This document shows, in pieces, positions 45,801 to 59,305 of a DNA stretch of 64,000 bases (its first letter is position 1; every line of letters begins with the position of its first letter). Source of the stretch: Trichostrongylus colubriformis. Lineage: Eukaryota; Nematoda; Chromadorea; Rhabditida; Trichostrongylidae. Location of the stretch: positions 40,546,259 to 40,610,258 of the forward strand of contig OZ022260.1 of the NCBI GenBank assembly GCA_963978905.1. Reading direction: 5' to 3'. Below the pieces are notes generated by a model. That model did no database searches and was not told where the DNA came from. It saw only the letters and a list, made by a program, of their open reading frames with translations. The position numbers and the translations under genes are program-made.

Positions 45801-48515
45801 TGACTACTGATCGAGGACCAAATTTTCTAAAGATGAAGATCACTATCTTAGGCATACCAACAACACAGTCACAGAACTGCGGAGTATCTGGGGTCGATTT
45901 GGGTGATATGAGGTCGTACTTCCCAACGGTTTTCCTCATCCATGGTCGATCCTGTGAAGGTGCGCTCACTGGAAGAAGCCCTGCTGGTATTCACTGTGCA
46001 CCTCAGCGGCTGCTAGCCATTGGACGTTACCCCTGGAGCGCACCGTGTACATAGTCAAATCAGAGTAAGTCAAAACACATCCTTTTTAGAAGACCCATTT
46101 ACTGTTTTGAAAAAATAATTATGTGCTACCACATGAAATTTAATTCATAGCAGGTCCTCGACCCTCGAGGTCAAAGCCCTTTTCAAGCATTTTCTAGTTT
46201 CCACGGCAGTGGGAAATCTTCCTACCGACGCATGTTGAAACTCCCGTAACACTGAGTACCCCCGATATTCGCTATCCGATTCCAAGTATTTAGTAAGGCA
46301 TAAGTTGCCAAGTAGTAACGAAGGGTAATAGGCGATGTCAAGAAGTCAGATAAGAAATGGAAGCCAGCTTTGAAGGTGAACTTCAAAAAAAGATCAAAGA
46401 GTTTGAAAATGCTGATAACTTCCTCTTGAACGCGCGATGAACGAGTGTTTGCTTGAAAGATATGAATGGCTTAAGGACTGAAGGCAGCTATCTAATTTTG
46501 GGCCTTTCTTCGGCCTGACTTTCCACTCAAAACTCTGGTTAAATCAGACTTCTCTTGCTTTCCCAAATTTGGTAGCCCGTAAGAGCTGAAAAAGGCCATC
46601 CATCCTGGCCAGTAGCGCGAACTTCATTAGAGAAGCATTATAAGTTCGTCGTCAGCACGTGCAGCGGTCGCCAACAATGCGATTATGCCGGACAATTTCG
46701 CGAATGTGTGCGATCGTTTTGAAAACGATCATTCCTCTCCCGATATCATCCGAGCGTGGAGAATTTCATTTACTCACTCATATCTATCCGCCTACATGTA
46801 TTCTTCCACGTACTGTGTCACCAAAAACACAACTTCATGGCATTTAAACAAGCAATCTATTGATCCACCCACTCACTAAAACCATCATTAAACTCCTATG
46901 TACTCAGATACACAACAATCGACTCGATCCTAAGTCCAAAAGTGTTTAGTAATTGTAGTCTCTGACACCTCTGGGTATAATCAATAAGGACCAGTTTGAT
47001 TTTAAGTCATGAGGAAAGTAAATTTGCCGGTTTCCGCAACTTTACCTCTAAGAGATCATGGGTTGTCTCGGACTACATCTTCTCTGACTACGGCATTTGC
47101 ATCGTTCGACTTTTCACACTTTTGCCAACATGATGCATATTTGTTTACACATTTCCGTGAAAGTCTGATTATTTACAACGCGCAAAATCGTTAAAAGTCA
47201 ACTTCTAACCACATGCTTCGCGAATACGCTACTATTGAAGGAGCTTTTCACATTTTTCGAAACAGGGGTTGAGGTAGAGCCAGTTCTGACGAGCACGACG
47301 GAAGAGTAAGTGTTTCACCCTGCAAGTTCTTCAATTTCTGAAAGACCAACTTTGAGAAAAGCGGCGGTTGTGCATGGCTGTTTCGGGAGGTTGGCGAATA
47401 CCTGCGGCGGTCAAACGCATGTATTGAGAAGTTTAATACTTTCAGTTATCCCTGCAAATACCGACGCTCATCGCTTCCTGCGGTTTTGATCGAGGCACTT
47501 TGATCAGTTGGGAATTCCAGCAAATCATTCTCATTTCCGCTGCTTAACACCACTCCATGCACTGCTTACATTTGTAGTTGCCCTGCTGTGGTTCAATCAC
47601 ACTGGAACTAGTGAAGTCATCCAAACAGTGTCTTTTTGCTGCATTTTGAATTTGACCTAATAATTTGAAGACTTCATGGAATTGAGACCGAAGGAGCGAA
47701 CCCTTGTCCATCTAAGGAGCTCAATATGTAAATTGATCGTTTACACACTCTCAAATTTTAAGTTAACATGTGAAGGCGCAACAGACCAGAACTTCTCTTA
47801 CAGTCTAATCTGCATAGATGAGCAGAAGATTGACCCTTTCGCAAAGCGACTGTTCGTCCTAATAAATTCTCCTCAGATTAACCCGATTACAGTTAAGTTG
47901 AAAGATTAGCGCCCATTGGCGCCACCATTCGGTAAGATCATAATCTACTGTCAAATTATTTTTGACCTTTTCCAGTCGGATAGGGAACATCCAAACTCCA
48001 TTTCAGGAACGAAAAAATGAATAACAATCACATTTCGAACAAATTAAGCCACCGCAACAAAGATCTTCTTGAGCTCAAGTTTTTGCGGATGCATTTCGCC
48101 CAAAAATGGAGTGAGAACTGCACCATAGCCTCAAGGATACCGTCAGTGGTAATTTTTATAGCTTGCAGGAAAATCGTGGAATATGAAAGTCGAGAAGCAA
48201 TGCAGTAGAAAAAGAGTGAAATGATACCGGCAAAACCCGAGAATAAGAAATACAAAAACCCTCTATCTCACACATTCCCTTTCGCCCCTCTGCCACTTCC
48301 CTATGAGAAAAAATGCGGATGGGCGAGCACCAAGTCAGTCGACCGTGAGCTTTGCCTTACCCTTACAGCAACTGTCCTAGCGGATGTGAGAAGGCCTGAC
48401 AGCGCTGAGGGAACGCGGTAAAGAACCCAAAACGCACTTGTCAATAGAACTCTTGTCACAGACCATATCTTCTAAGCCAGAATGTTCGTTCACTAGAATT
48501 ATGCCTTCCCAATTC
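42816..48515. other. Unassigned 5.7 kb
   Basis: A plus frame at 43657-43965 has hydrophobic stretches (e.g. FSIVLSLIAVIVPMTIFIYS) in very AT-rich DNA, so chance is likely. A C-run is at 44145-44153. A short repeat, CGATTGCTCTTCT, occurs near 45310 and 45398. A plus frame at 47676-47909 (77 codons) is evenly composed but has no splice support. No transposon ends were seen. Confidence 0.3.
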
Positions 48516-48693
48516 TTAGGCCGCGTTCATACACAGCGCCTGCAGGTCGTGGCTGCACTATAAGAAGCGAGACAATGTGGCACGGGGATGTGAAAAGACG
48601 ACGCAGGCAACGAGGCAGGGTGATATAGGCGGAGACGCTGAGATACGCAGCCACACCCTGCCGCCGGCACTGCAAAGTATGAACGCGACCTTA
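48516..48693. mobile_element. Harbinger-like MITE, TTA duplication
   Basis: TTA flanks (48516-48518, 48691-48693) enclose GGCCGCGTTCATAC and its inverse GTATGAACGCGACC. The element is about 172 bp. Interior CGACGCAGGCAACGAGGCAG also occurs in the large element inside gene 1 (GACGCAGGCAACGAGGCAG near 19972), so the two belong to one family (K). Confidence 0.85.
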
Positions 48694-49968
48694 CATTGAC
48701 CTCACTCACTCCTAGCAGTGCATTCAATGATACCTGAAGCTGGCTTAAGTGAAGGACTACAACGTATACAATTAGAAGTAAGACTCTGTCATCTCGGCGC
48801 AGTACCGTTCTTGAGCTACTGTCCGAAGGTCTTAACATTGAAAATTAAGTAGTTGGAAATACCCGCCATCTTGGCTCCGACGGTAATGGGGTAGTATTGG
48901 TGAAGCCAAATATCATACTTCGTGTTCATTAACTTGAGTCCCGAGAAACTGGACCATGTGCATCTGCCCTTTCCTGAACTACAAGCGTATTTGCGCTGCA
49001 TCAATCTGCTTTAGCAGTCCCGAACAGACATTTCGTGCGTAGCGCAATCCCCGGGCACCCAAGAATAAAAACTCGATGGACACCTTCTGCCCCTGATTTC
49101 TAATTTTCGAACGCCAAAATTTACCATTTTAGGTACAATCATATACTTTGGTTTTCTTCTTAAATGGTTAAGATCATTTCCAAATGATCAAGTCTTTACG
49201 GAACGGTTTCCTTCCCCTAATTTGTACAGAATCAGTCATGGGTCCGTAAAAAACAGCCGAGAAGATTACTCCATCCCTCGGAAAGAACACAAGCAGTTAA
49301 TCTTATCTCCAACAAATCATAGGCACCTAAGGGAAGTAGCATATTCTGCTCCTCTGTATTAATCGATCCCAGTCACCATTTCAATGTTTTAAAATACTCC
49401 GGTAGATACCTTCGAAAAACGCCAAATTGAATTTAAGTGCTTTTCCATAATGCCATAAAAAGAGCTCTTTCGAAATTTCACCCTCACCTGGAAAACAGAA
49501 TTGTCCAATGGTCCAGACAGGGCAGGGGTGTATGTACTTATGGATTGACTGAATAGTTAACTTGTCGACTGAGCGGGATGTCTCGCTGCGTTTCCATGTG
49601 CACTCTTTGTTTGTCTATGAATTTTCAGAAAACTCCACAAAAGGTGAAACAAAGACTTGGAAATTGTTTTTTCTGTCTGTAATTTACTACTACTCATTAG
49701 GTTTTTCGATCCTATTCATTTTCCCATTCTCGGCAGCAATTTGCTGCTAACCACGTAAGAACATGCACTATGAGAGCTACAACATAGCCATTATTTGATA
49801 CAACGCTATTGAACGAGGCGAATAAATCCTTTCTGGAAATGGAGTTGGGCTGGGGTTTGATTGTGTGTTCAAGATTCACCGTTGAATGGGTGCGAAATCA
49901 GCGTCAACTAGTTACACTACCAGCTATTAAGTCTTCCGATTCTTTTCGTCACTCCCAATTTGGACGGA
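48694..49968. other. No feature recognised
   Basis: Short frames only. Confidence 0.4.
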
Positions 49969-50115
49969 CGCACAGACAGACAGACAGACACAAGTTATGA
50001 CAGATGGACAGACAGACAAACAGACAGACAGGCAAACAGACAAAAACAAACAATCAGGTGGACAAACAGACATACAGAGAGACAGACAGACAAGCGGACA
50101 GGTAGATAGGTAGAT
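49969..50115. repeat. (ACAG)n microsatellite, imperfect
   Basis: Runs of GACAGACAGACAGACA are broken by AAAC, GGAC and GATAGGTAGATAG variants over about 145 bp. Confidence 0.9.
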
Positions 50116-53100
50116 AGACTAAACCAATAATAAGGGAAATGTTTTAAGAGCAGTCTGAACTTTTAGTGGAAGCCCTTGTGATAAGTAACTTTGACAGAAA
50201 GATCTCGAAAACTTCTCATTATAACAGAGACTGTAGATTAATACATACATACTAATTGCTTCACGCCTTTTGACTTTTATTCAAAAAATCAGGGACTATA
50301 TTCTCTTATCTCATTACCCTAAAATTAGTGCAGCTAACCGTTAGAACCGGTGTTCAAAACAAACCTGATACCAAACAGTAGACCCAAAGAAAAGGAAGAT
50401 CTAGCTTGGTGAACTAGACTTGATCCCTGAGTCGTGTGTATGACAGAGGCGCTTCCACCCACTAACCACCTCTGCTGAATTGCTAAGCCACACCTCTCCA
50501 TCCTGAAGAGTTTCATGCATGTACCCCAACCCTTCACACCTTGCCGAATTCGAGTTCGAGTAATTTATGAATCAGTTCGCGTGAAGTTGCGTGCGAGTAG
50601 GCGGGGAAATTTAGACAACTGACAAAAAAACTTGAATTCAAATAGATAGCCCTCTAGATGCACCGAAAAACGGTAGCTATGGCGCACAGCTGCAGCTGAC
50701 GTCGTGTCCGCATGTCGGCTTCATAGCAGCCTCATCGGCTCATAAGCTTCATCAAAATTAGATGTCCTCACTTGTAATTGATTCACCGGTTCCAAATGGC
50801 CTATGTGCATTAGGACTAGTGTTCGTGTCGAGCAGCCACGCCCTTTCCAGTATTTTTCTGTAGGGTCACTTTTATAAATGTAGCTCAATGTCCAACGGGT
50901 GCTATTCTCAATTCCACAGCTTACTTGCTCTGCTCATTATCAAACGTTGAAGACGATTTCACCCGGTAAGTGATGATAGTTACTGATAGGTGGTGATATG
51001 TAGGTTAACTTCATACCATACTCTGTACTGGGGTTCTGAACTGTTCTGTACCATACTCTGTATTGGAACTGGAGTTCATACCATATACTCATCGTGAAAG
51101 GTCGGGGTACTCAAGCTCTCCTACAACTGCAGGCCGATAAGTTGCAGCAAGTTTTCTTCACCCTTCCTCTGTCTACCGACAGTAATTCATCCAGAAAGAG
51201 GCTTGTGAACCTCAATTTACTTTGAATTTTGATTATTTCTGAATACATCCAATAATCCATGTTTTCTAAACTGGATACGTTACAGCTATGCTTTCACCCA
51301 CACAAATAATAATGTTTGGGAGATGATGCGACACCAAAAGCTAGAAAGCTAATGTCGATCAGTTCAGTTTGAAGCCAAGGTCGGAGTAATGATCTAACAT
51401 TTCACAATTTGTTCCTCATTGCAGTAATTCATTATGACGTCACAATCAATGTACAAGAGTGTTAATTCGGTAAAATATAAACTGCTCTGGGCCATTTTTT
51501 CCTCAACACGTTCATTACTGATAATCGAGTCATGGCAAAACAGTTGCCTATGATTTTGAGGTGTTGCTGCGCACCATCTCCTGAGGTCCCTCTGCACCTG
51601 TCCGCCTGGGTCCCGAATGGATTCGTTCATTCGGGTCATGTTGTCAGCCCCCAGTATGTTGACACTCTTGCGTTCTAGGTTCGGGACCAGGATCTCGCGT
51701 TGGACGCATTCACGCACAGAAGAGGTGAGCAGCCTCATGAATTGCAATTACTTCAAGCTTGGTTGTCCTTGCTAGACGTAGAGCCTATGGGTTGTTGATC
51801 TATTCTACCTATTCTATTGACAATTTACCCTATCTAATCTATGTACACTTTACTCTCTTTCGTAGTCGTAGGGTTTTTCATAGTTTTTGCTGCATGTGTG
51901 TTGTGGCGCACCTTCGCGTGCATAAACAAATAAACAAATAAACTTGATCCAGAAACTCCTGGAGACAAGTCAGCCATCAGACTGAACTACCCGAGTACTC
52001 GATGATTGAAATCCTCCCGGATATTGCTTGACGTGATTGACTCGCATTTCTCTCTGTGGTAGATGAGAGAGTAACCGGATCACATCCAGCAGGTATCACT
52101 GACGATTCCGCGCACGTACCACTTGCTTCAAGCAAACATACCGCTACACTACTCGCAGCCTAGCCGTCAGTACAGCTTCAATATTATTTACTTTCATCTC
52201 GACTCTTGTGAACACTGATATCCTCTCCTCTTATTCCAATTATACATATCAATGCATTAGATCACAGCGTATCACTTGATATCACTCCGATAAGCCTCGA
52301 ATATAATGGTGTCTACCTAGCATCGCCAAAAATGACTTTCAGATGCCCATATTCCTTAAATGAACGCTTATATGATTGCGATACTCGAACAGTTCCTCAG
52401 GATGCGACACTCTTTCAAATTCCTTCCGGAATTCTCTGACAGTCTACATGCAATTTACGATCCTCACCATCTTTTCTCTATACCAGACAGTAGTGTTTCA
52501 AAACAGAAAAATCATCCGAAAATATTATTCGGACGAATTACACGTCACCGGACCATTTTCCATTGCTGTTTTCCTACCTTCGCGTTCCTGGATAGTGGCA
52601 CGCTTCCCCGTTGTACTCATAGCAATTACCCCATCATATCCATCGCGCCCTCTTTCCACATAGAGACGGCGAAATAAATGGCGAACGACCATCTAACTGG
52701 CAGTAATAGTGGGTTTCTGACCGGAAAACGAACGTCTTCCTGTGGCCTTCTCACATCTTCTCCATGGGTGCATAAAGTGATGCATCATACCATTCGTGTT
52801 CCTCTCAAGAATTTCCTATCACCCACATCACTCTTCGGTACCACCATTAATCTTCCGAAAACTTTCGGGTGTCTGCGTCTCTGACTTCTCCAGTTACCTG
52901 TAATTCAGAAGGCGGCAATTACGCGCTCATTTAACTGGTTGTGTTGCACTTCGATAAATTTTCGGCATCAATCATCAACGCTTTCAAGCATTTTGGATAT
53001 CTACAATGTATAGTCCTCGTCCCTGTTTGCGATTTCATTATAAATCACGTCATGGAATCATTGAGACTGTACCACTCATGATCTAATTAATAATCTGATA

Positions 53101-54287
53101 TGCCTTGAAGTTGAAAAAAAAACTTTAAAAAAAGTGAAGCTATGCTTTGTTATTTAGTCAGATCGATTACTCTTATTTTATAATGTATTATTAATATTTA
53201 TTATGTATTCAACACCAGCATAAGGTACATTATTATATTGTAAATATTACACCAAGTGTGCGGAAAAATATAAATAATAAACAAATTAAGGAAAGATAAA
53301 ACAAATAAAAATGATGATTAAGCGCTGGGCGTTGATCAATCTTCTTCAGGAACTCGCCAACTATCAATGAATTCGACTATTTTTTTATAACTCGCGTGCA
53401 AGGACCATGGCTGCATAGGACGATATCTTCCAACCTAGTAAAAACGATTAACCCCGAGCGGTTTCTTAGCTGCCCACAAACGACAACTGCGCTATTTGCC
53501 ACTGCCCCACCTGTGGCTTGAAGGAACGAATAACTAGATCATGATTATGGTGAAAACGCAAGACACTGTTTGACAAGGGAAGGAGTCCCCGAAAAACCAG
53601 TGAATTGCCTCTCGAGATGACCTTCAGTGAATGACAAGTATTTATAAAGATGAGTGAGAGGGATCACTACATACGCATACCTGCAGGAAGGTCAATCGTT
53701 AAAGGATCTTCTAATCATAGCCACCCTCTAACTAAGCAATCAGCAGTAAAGGCATCTGCTCTAAAAATGTTACATGGGGTCCTAATCCACGTGACCTCCT
53801 ATCAGTGACCATAGTCGGTGCTCTTTGACGAAAGCATCGACCGTGTAATCGCTCTATGCTTGCATAAAGTTCACCTTGGAGCGCATTTGATTCTTGTTTC
53901 ATCGCTTTGCTTCGAATATCCGCGCAATACGTATACGGTCCTTTTAGTGGTCCCCATATAAAAGTTCAAGATACTACGTAATTTTGAAGAAAAGAAAAAT
54001 AGAATAGGGACATCATCCATAAATGTATCACTGACGACGAGAAGCATCCGAAATACCACCGTGAGATACGAAGACCACATTGACCTTATTTATCCACTAT
54101 TACCGGCTTTTTCAATTTTGGAAAAACTTCGTCGATTACGTACAGTAGATAAATTTCTAGAAGATATGCAGAGCTGAGAGCCTTAGATTCACGACAAGGT
54201 GGATAGTTCGACTCGTTTTACGACGTTTGTGAACACAAAGGTGCTTTATACATTTGACGGGCGGACATTTGCCTTTCCCTCACTCAT
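50116..54287. other. Unassigned 4.2 kb
   Basis: ACCATACTCTGTA occurs twice near 51014 and 51048. An octamer tract (AAACAAAT)n at about 51929-51945 could be the tail of an old retroposed copy. A minus frame at 51747-51394 (117 codons) and overlapping plus frames at 52360-52677 have no recognised domain. 53100-53300 is extremely AT-rich. Confidence 0.3.
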
Positions 54288-54909
54288 AAGGGAAGGATTC
54301 TAGGTCGAAGTGGCCATTCGGAATGGGATATACATAGTCTGACGTATTTTCGGACGCTGATCTCGAACCTGCATTTCAAATTTGCTGTCCGATTCTCTGA
54401 GCGGAGTTATGGAGGTTTTTTTTGAAAACAATGCTATTATATGGTAGGTTTGGAAGCCCGTAGCACGCGAGCCAGACGTTCTCGCGCAAAACTAGTGCGA
54501 TTTTCGTGTTCAGGGGACCAAAGTGCCCCATGGAACATGTTTTTAGCCAATTCGAGGATTTGACCGAATTTCGGAAAAATTCTTGGCTTACCGAGAATTT
54601 GACCAAATTTCGGAAAAACTCTTGGCCTACCCAGTGGGCCTCGAATTGGCTAAAAACATGTTCTACAGGGCAGTTTGGTCCCCTCAACACGAAAATCGCA
54701 CTAGTTTTGCGCGAGAACATCTGGCTCGCGTGCTACGGGCTTCCAAACCTACCATATAATAGCATTGTTTTTTCAAAAAAACCTCCATAACTCCGCTCAG
54801 AGAATCGGACAGCAAATTTGGAATGCAGGTTCGAGATCAGCGTCCGAAAATACGTCAGACAATATATATCCCATTCCGAATGGCCACTTCGACCTAGAAT
54901 CCTTCCCTT
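54288..54909. repeat. 622 bp palindrome with 270 bp arms, family I
   Basis: Arms 54288-54557 and 54639-54909 are almost perfect inverses, from AAGGGAAGGATTCTAGGTCG outside to AGCCAATTCGAGG inside. The 81 bp centre holds a twofold 39 bp direct repeat (TTTGACCGAATTTCGGAAAA and TTTGACCAAATTTCGGAAAA). Frames of 94-114 codons on both strands mirror each other and are not genes. The transcript would fold into a long dsRNA. Confidence 0.93.
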
Positions 54910-55559
54910 GTCAGCCGTCCATTTCCATGGAGGAAAGAATCCACTTTTAGGGCTTCTTTGGTCATTTCCCCGTTCGGTTTTTCACCATGTCAATATCCGT
55001 ATATCACAAGTTGACTGCTCTTCGTCGCACTTTCAACACCATATTTCATGCGGAATAGCCCTTCAGCGTGGGCCATCGAGGCGCAGTTCGCCACTGAAGC
55101 GTAACTAATCTGAGAGTTCGCCGGGCGAACGCATACGTAATTGGAAGGGGGACTGATCGAATTGCAGACAGCCATAGAGACACAGGTGATGAAGTTATCC
55201 AACACATTACAAAAAAGGGGAGCTACTAGGAAACCCATTAACTACTCTGTGCTGTGAGCCATGCAGTAGACACAAAGCAGCGGCTCAGAGCGCCTTTGAA
55301 TTCACCGGGGGATCTCACTCAGGTACACCAGAGCTAGCCAGGGGTCAAGGAATTCTCAAGGGTGAAAATCGTATTTCGGCTCGAAAAAAAAGGTGCCATG
55401 ATTTTTCAATGTGATTCTTCGGCCGTGCCGATGACGTGGCTCTAGAAAGGGTCGTCTGTCGATAGCCCATGCTTTGTAGTAGGTAGCAGTGGATACTATG
55501 AAATTATTGACTGACATTTCAGTAGGGTACCGTATCATGGCCGGGCAACTTGGGCAAGG
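54910..55559. other. No feature recognised
   Basis: Short frames only. Confidence 0.4.
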
Positions 55560-55693
55560 AGTCCCTTTCAGAGCGCTTGATAGGGCGTGGTCTGAATGGC
55601 GAGAGTGAGACTATGAGGCGGGGTGAGAAAGGTTTATTACACTCTCATCCAACCCCGTAGGCCACGCCCTATCAAGCGCTCCAAAATGGACTG
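55560..55693. mobile_element. Small MITE, family J copy 2
   Basis: Arms TCAGAGCGCTTGATAGGGCG and, inverse, TTGGAGCGCTTGATAGGGCG surround GCGAGAGTGAGACTATGAGG. The right end GGACTG is followed by TA. The left TA is not preserved. Same family as 7484-7636. Confidence 0.75.
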
Positions 55694-58233
55694 TATTTCT
55701 CAGAAACTTCACGCAACGTAGCGCTTGTCCCTGCTCATATGTACAGGGGGAACCTATTCACGCTTGGGCTTCAAGGAGGCCGCGTTGGCGCAACCTACCC
55801 TGTCAAGCCCACTTTAACTTTCTGTTATGGCCAAACTGAATCGCACCTCGCTCAAAGCGCACGAAATGGTTGAACAACGATAGAGGGGTAAGGGAATACC
55901 CTCGTGTGTGCTGATGCCTTAGGGTCCGCGTATAGCTTTGTCGTTGCCCCATTCCTTCAGTGATGCTAGGGTGCTAGGAAAACACGTCTGCACTCGGAAT
56001 CAGTGAGAAGAGAAGGTCCATTTCTCGTATTTCTGGCCACTTCATCCTCTTTTTTTTTCTCCACAGTGGCACTATTTAGTATTCGTACTTTTATGTAACC
56101 GACATTACATCTCGTGTCTTTAGCACCTACCTATATGAATGGCAAAATCGAACCCGGACCAAACGCTCTTCAGCTACTTCGGTGGTTTTCAATGAACCAC
56201 CAATGTTCCTCGCAAGGGTTGAACAATGTAGAATCTTACAGTCTCCTACCCTAACCCGAGCATCGATAGAGCTCAACTCAATCGTAAAAATTCACGAATG
56301 CGATGGCTTTACCGTAGTAGACGGAAATTAGAACGAATGGTTCAATCCATCATAATAGTAATAGGTAATAGTCACGATTACAGAAAAGCAGTATTCCTAA
56401 TACGCATTTTCGTAGTCATAGTATAACGGCTTGGAAATGGTGTTCGTACTAGTCATCCACTTAGTGAAAGCATGATACATTGCGACACTACATTTTTATA
56501 TACCATTTAGTCATTCGAGTTATCTAATTCTTAATATATTAAATAAATGTATCCGTCATGTCTGAGCTCACATGACCAGAAAAAATCCATTCGTCCCTCA
56601 GAACACTACTTGGCACCGGATCTGTTTAAAAAAAAAGAAAATTTGACCATTAACTGGCAACCGCGAGATATTATAGTATCATTTCGTTTACAGGGCATTG
56701 CAGGCAAGTTTGGAAGTTTTTGCCCTTGTGAATCCAGAAGGAGTGACGAGTGGTGCAACCTTGAGGTTTTGACGAAATCCTACGATTTAGTCCTCTAGCT
56801 ATATCAAAACATCATCCAAGAAGTAAACAGCATACTACGTGCAAATAGCTAATGCCCTAGGGATGCGCCATACATCCTACATCCCAGACGGAATTAAAAA
56901 GTGGGTGAAAAGGTTTTGCTGCAGTCATATATTGATGAGGTAAATAGAAACATAAGCAGGCGGTACTGATCGTGGATGTCAAGACTTTCATAGCTACCCC
57001 CATCTATTTTTATTTATCAGTGATAGGGGTGGACTATTTGCTCAAAAGTGTTGCGTGAACCCACCCACGCTAGGAGCCACTTGATCCCCCGAATTTCGCG
57101 CATTCTATTTTGCTCGATCCTACAGCACCTGATTAGAATGAACGGCGCCGACAGTTTGGCCAGCTGTCAAGTCCTACACGGCCGATGACGACGTGGCGCT
57201 TGTGTGGCCATAAATAACCACCTTGCACGACTGTAAATCCGCCTAAGCTCTGTGTCACCAGCACTGAAACAGTAGAGCACTTTTCAAACGGATATCACGA
57301 TCATAATGAAATGTAGCTTAATAAATATTCCAGCGCATATGCTCAAAGGGTCCACTGTTTGCTGTAAATCGTCTGTCCACGCTGTAGAGAGATCTATTGG
57401 CGTCGCGCGTGCGGTGTCGCATGCGACGTTTCCACAATGAGCACCGTCGCTTATGCAAATTAATCATATGCAGAATAATTACAGTACGCTCTATGCTATC
57501 ACCTGCCGCTAGTAGTAGTGTGATGTAGTACACTGTACTTACTTTACACACCGGTTTCCAATACTCTCAACTCCCTACCTTTTTAAGACCTTATATCGTA
57601 ACCCAAAAGGGCTCGGGGTGGCCAAGCTGACAACGCTTTTAGACCGAACCGAACCATTCATGTTTTAATCCAACGGTATTTCATGACAGTACAAAGACAC
57701 TATTTCGATCATAATCTTGTAACCTTGCAAAACAGAAACCAAATTCACTCTGTTAGAAAAACCCAGCATACTCATTGTTTGTACTAAAAATGGATTATTC
57801 AAGAAAAAACTAACATAACTGTTTCACCTCAAGTATCCACCCTTGAGTCAGCCTAGTAGGGCCCTGCGCACATTAAAATGTATGTGTGGTGCGCCCGAGC
57901 GGATCTAAAGTCGCAGTCTTATCCAAACGGTGCTTTTTTTTAATGAATTCATTTACGTTATTACCTCTTTTATCGCTAATACTCTCGATTCCGCAGTCCG
58001 ATTTAATGCTGCCTATTCTGGCTTTCCTTCCCGATTTCTAATCCACCAGGGTCTTCTTTAGCTCAAACGAGCTTACAGCTGCGGAATCTAAAGTCATCAG
58101 CCAACACGAAGCGATTCAAACAGCTATTACTACGATTTCTTCAGAATGCTTAGTGTAACCAAAATAAGTGAAATTGACATCCAAATTAGGTTAACTCAGG
58201 CTATAGATACGTCAGAAGCGCTACTGGCATTTC
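55694..58233. other. Unassigned; tRNA-like fragments
   Basis: A minus stretch near 56205-56145 (GTAGCTGAAGAGCG then GGTCCGGGTTCGATT) and a plus stretch near 57890-57945 (GCGCCCGAGCGGATCTAAAG ending in a T-run) look like decayed tRNA-derived pieces. No full cloverleaf and no supported exon. Confidence 0.3.
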
Positions 58234-58463
58234 TCAGTACCTTTTTTGTGATCCTGGGCTTTTATAGTAACGCATAGAAACTGCTACTTTACTTCTCATA
58301 ACCACAATGAAATTGGCGGGTAACTCTGTTACAAAACTACTTAAATGTAGATTGCTTGGATTAAATGCATCTAATCTCATTTGAAAACTTGGGCTCAAAG
58401 TGATGTGCGTGGCGCATTCCTCTTGCAACTCAGAAACAATTTTCTGGTCGGCGTTTATTCCCT
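58234..58463 (-). CDS. Candidate terminal exon, unrecognised protein
   Basis: A minus-strand acceptor (GAGGTTTTTTAG) is followed by 2 nt, 75 open codons and TGA at 58236-58234. It reads GINADQKIVSELQEECATHI near the start and NPSNLHLSSFVTELPANFIV in the middle, ending with a Lys/Arg-rich tail. A possible donor GTACTG overlaps the stop, so it may instead be internal. The composition looks like real protein, but no family is recognised and no upstream exon was found. Confidence 0.38.
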
Positions 58464-59305
58464 CTAAAAAACCTCGATGTACCCTAAGCCGTTGGTGCCG
58501 CCCTAAAAAGCATGTCGCGCTAAGATGACAAGCGGCTTTTCGACAGATGAGCCGGTGTGTCTCACACCTGCTCACATCGTCGCGTTTGCCATTATCTCCA
58601 TAGACAGCCAGGCAGGCAGCCAGCCAGCCAGCCCCATCTCGGATTATATGGGCCGAGAGGCTTCTGTTGCACATCGCCGTATATGCAAATCAGGGCAGGG
58701 CGCCTATTCCATCATGTCCTCATTAAACCCACAATGTCATCCTCGACTCATATCACCACTGCCATATTTTCATTCTTCATACCGCTCCGCACACTCAGCT
58801 CGGTACGAAAGCGGTACAAGTTTTTGCTATCAGTCGTCATCTCGCCAGCCTACCTGACAGGTCGTTAGCCATACACATGTGAAGACATCAGAAAGACGTA
58901 TTTACTATATCGCGATCCATTTTTGTGTTTACTCCTTGTGCCATACCCTATTAACCACGAAAACTCGTCCCACAAATTGAAAACCCTAACTAAACAAGTT
59001 TTCCTTGAACAGCATGGAGAAATTGTTGTGTGCGACTACAGTATGGCTTGTGGCTGTCACATTTAATGTCCTGTGAAACGCAGCATTAGAAATGGGTCCT
59101 AGTACAAAACTCGATTCTGAGAACCTTTTGGATATATGTCAAGTGCGCAAAGGATAGAATTGCAAAGGATACTATAAACATCTCGTCTCTATAAACTCAT
59201 GTTTACGTTTCCAAACTACTCATCCCAATCTATACTGGATATTTTTCCAGTATAATGGAGCAACAGGTCCTACGGTGAAGATCATCTGTAAACACTCCTT
59301 AAAAC
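58464..59305. other. No gene recognised; short (CAGC)n
   Basis: A CAGGCAGCCAGCCAGCCAGC tract lies near 58610-58633. Frames over it are low-complexity shadows. Confidence 0.4.

Noticed and set aside
52360..52677. Two overlapping plus frames of 95-105 codons after a TTTCAG
   Set aside because: Neither frame is favoured, the acceptor-joined frame stops after about 30 codons, and no family is recognised.
54376..54790. Frames of 114 and 94 codons with nearly the same peptide on opposite strands
   Set aside because: They come from the two arms of the 622 bp palindrome.
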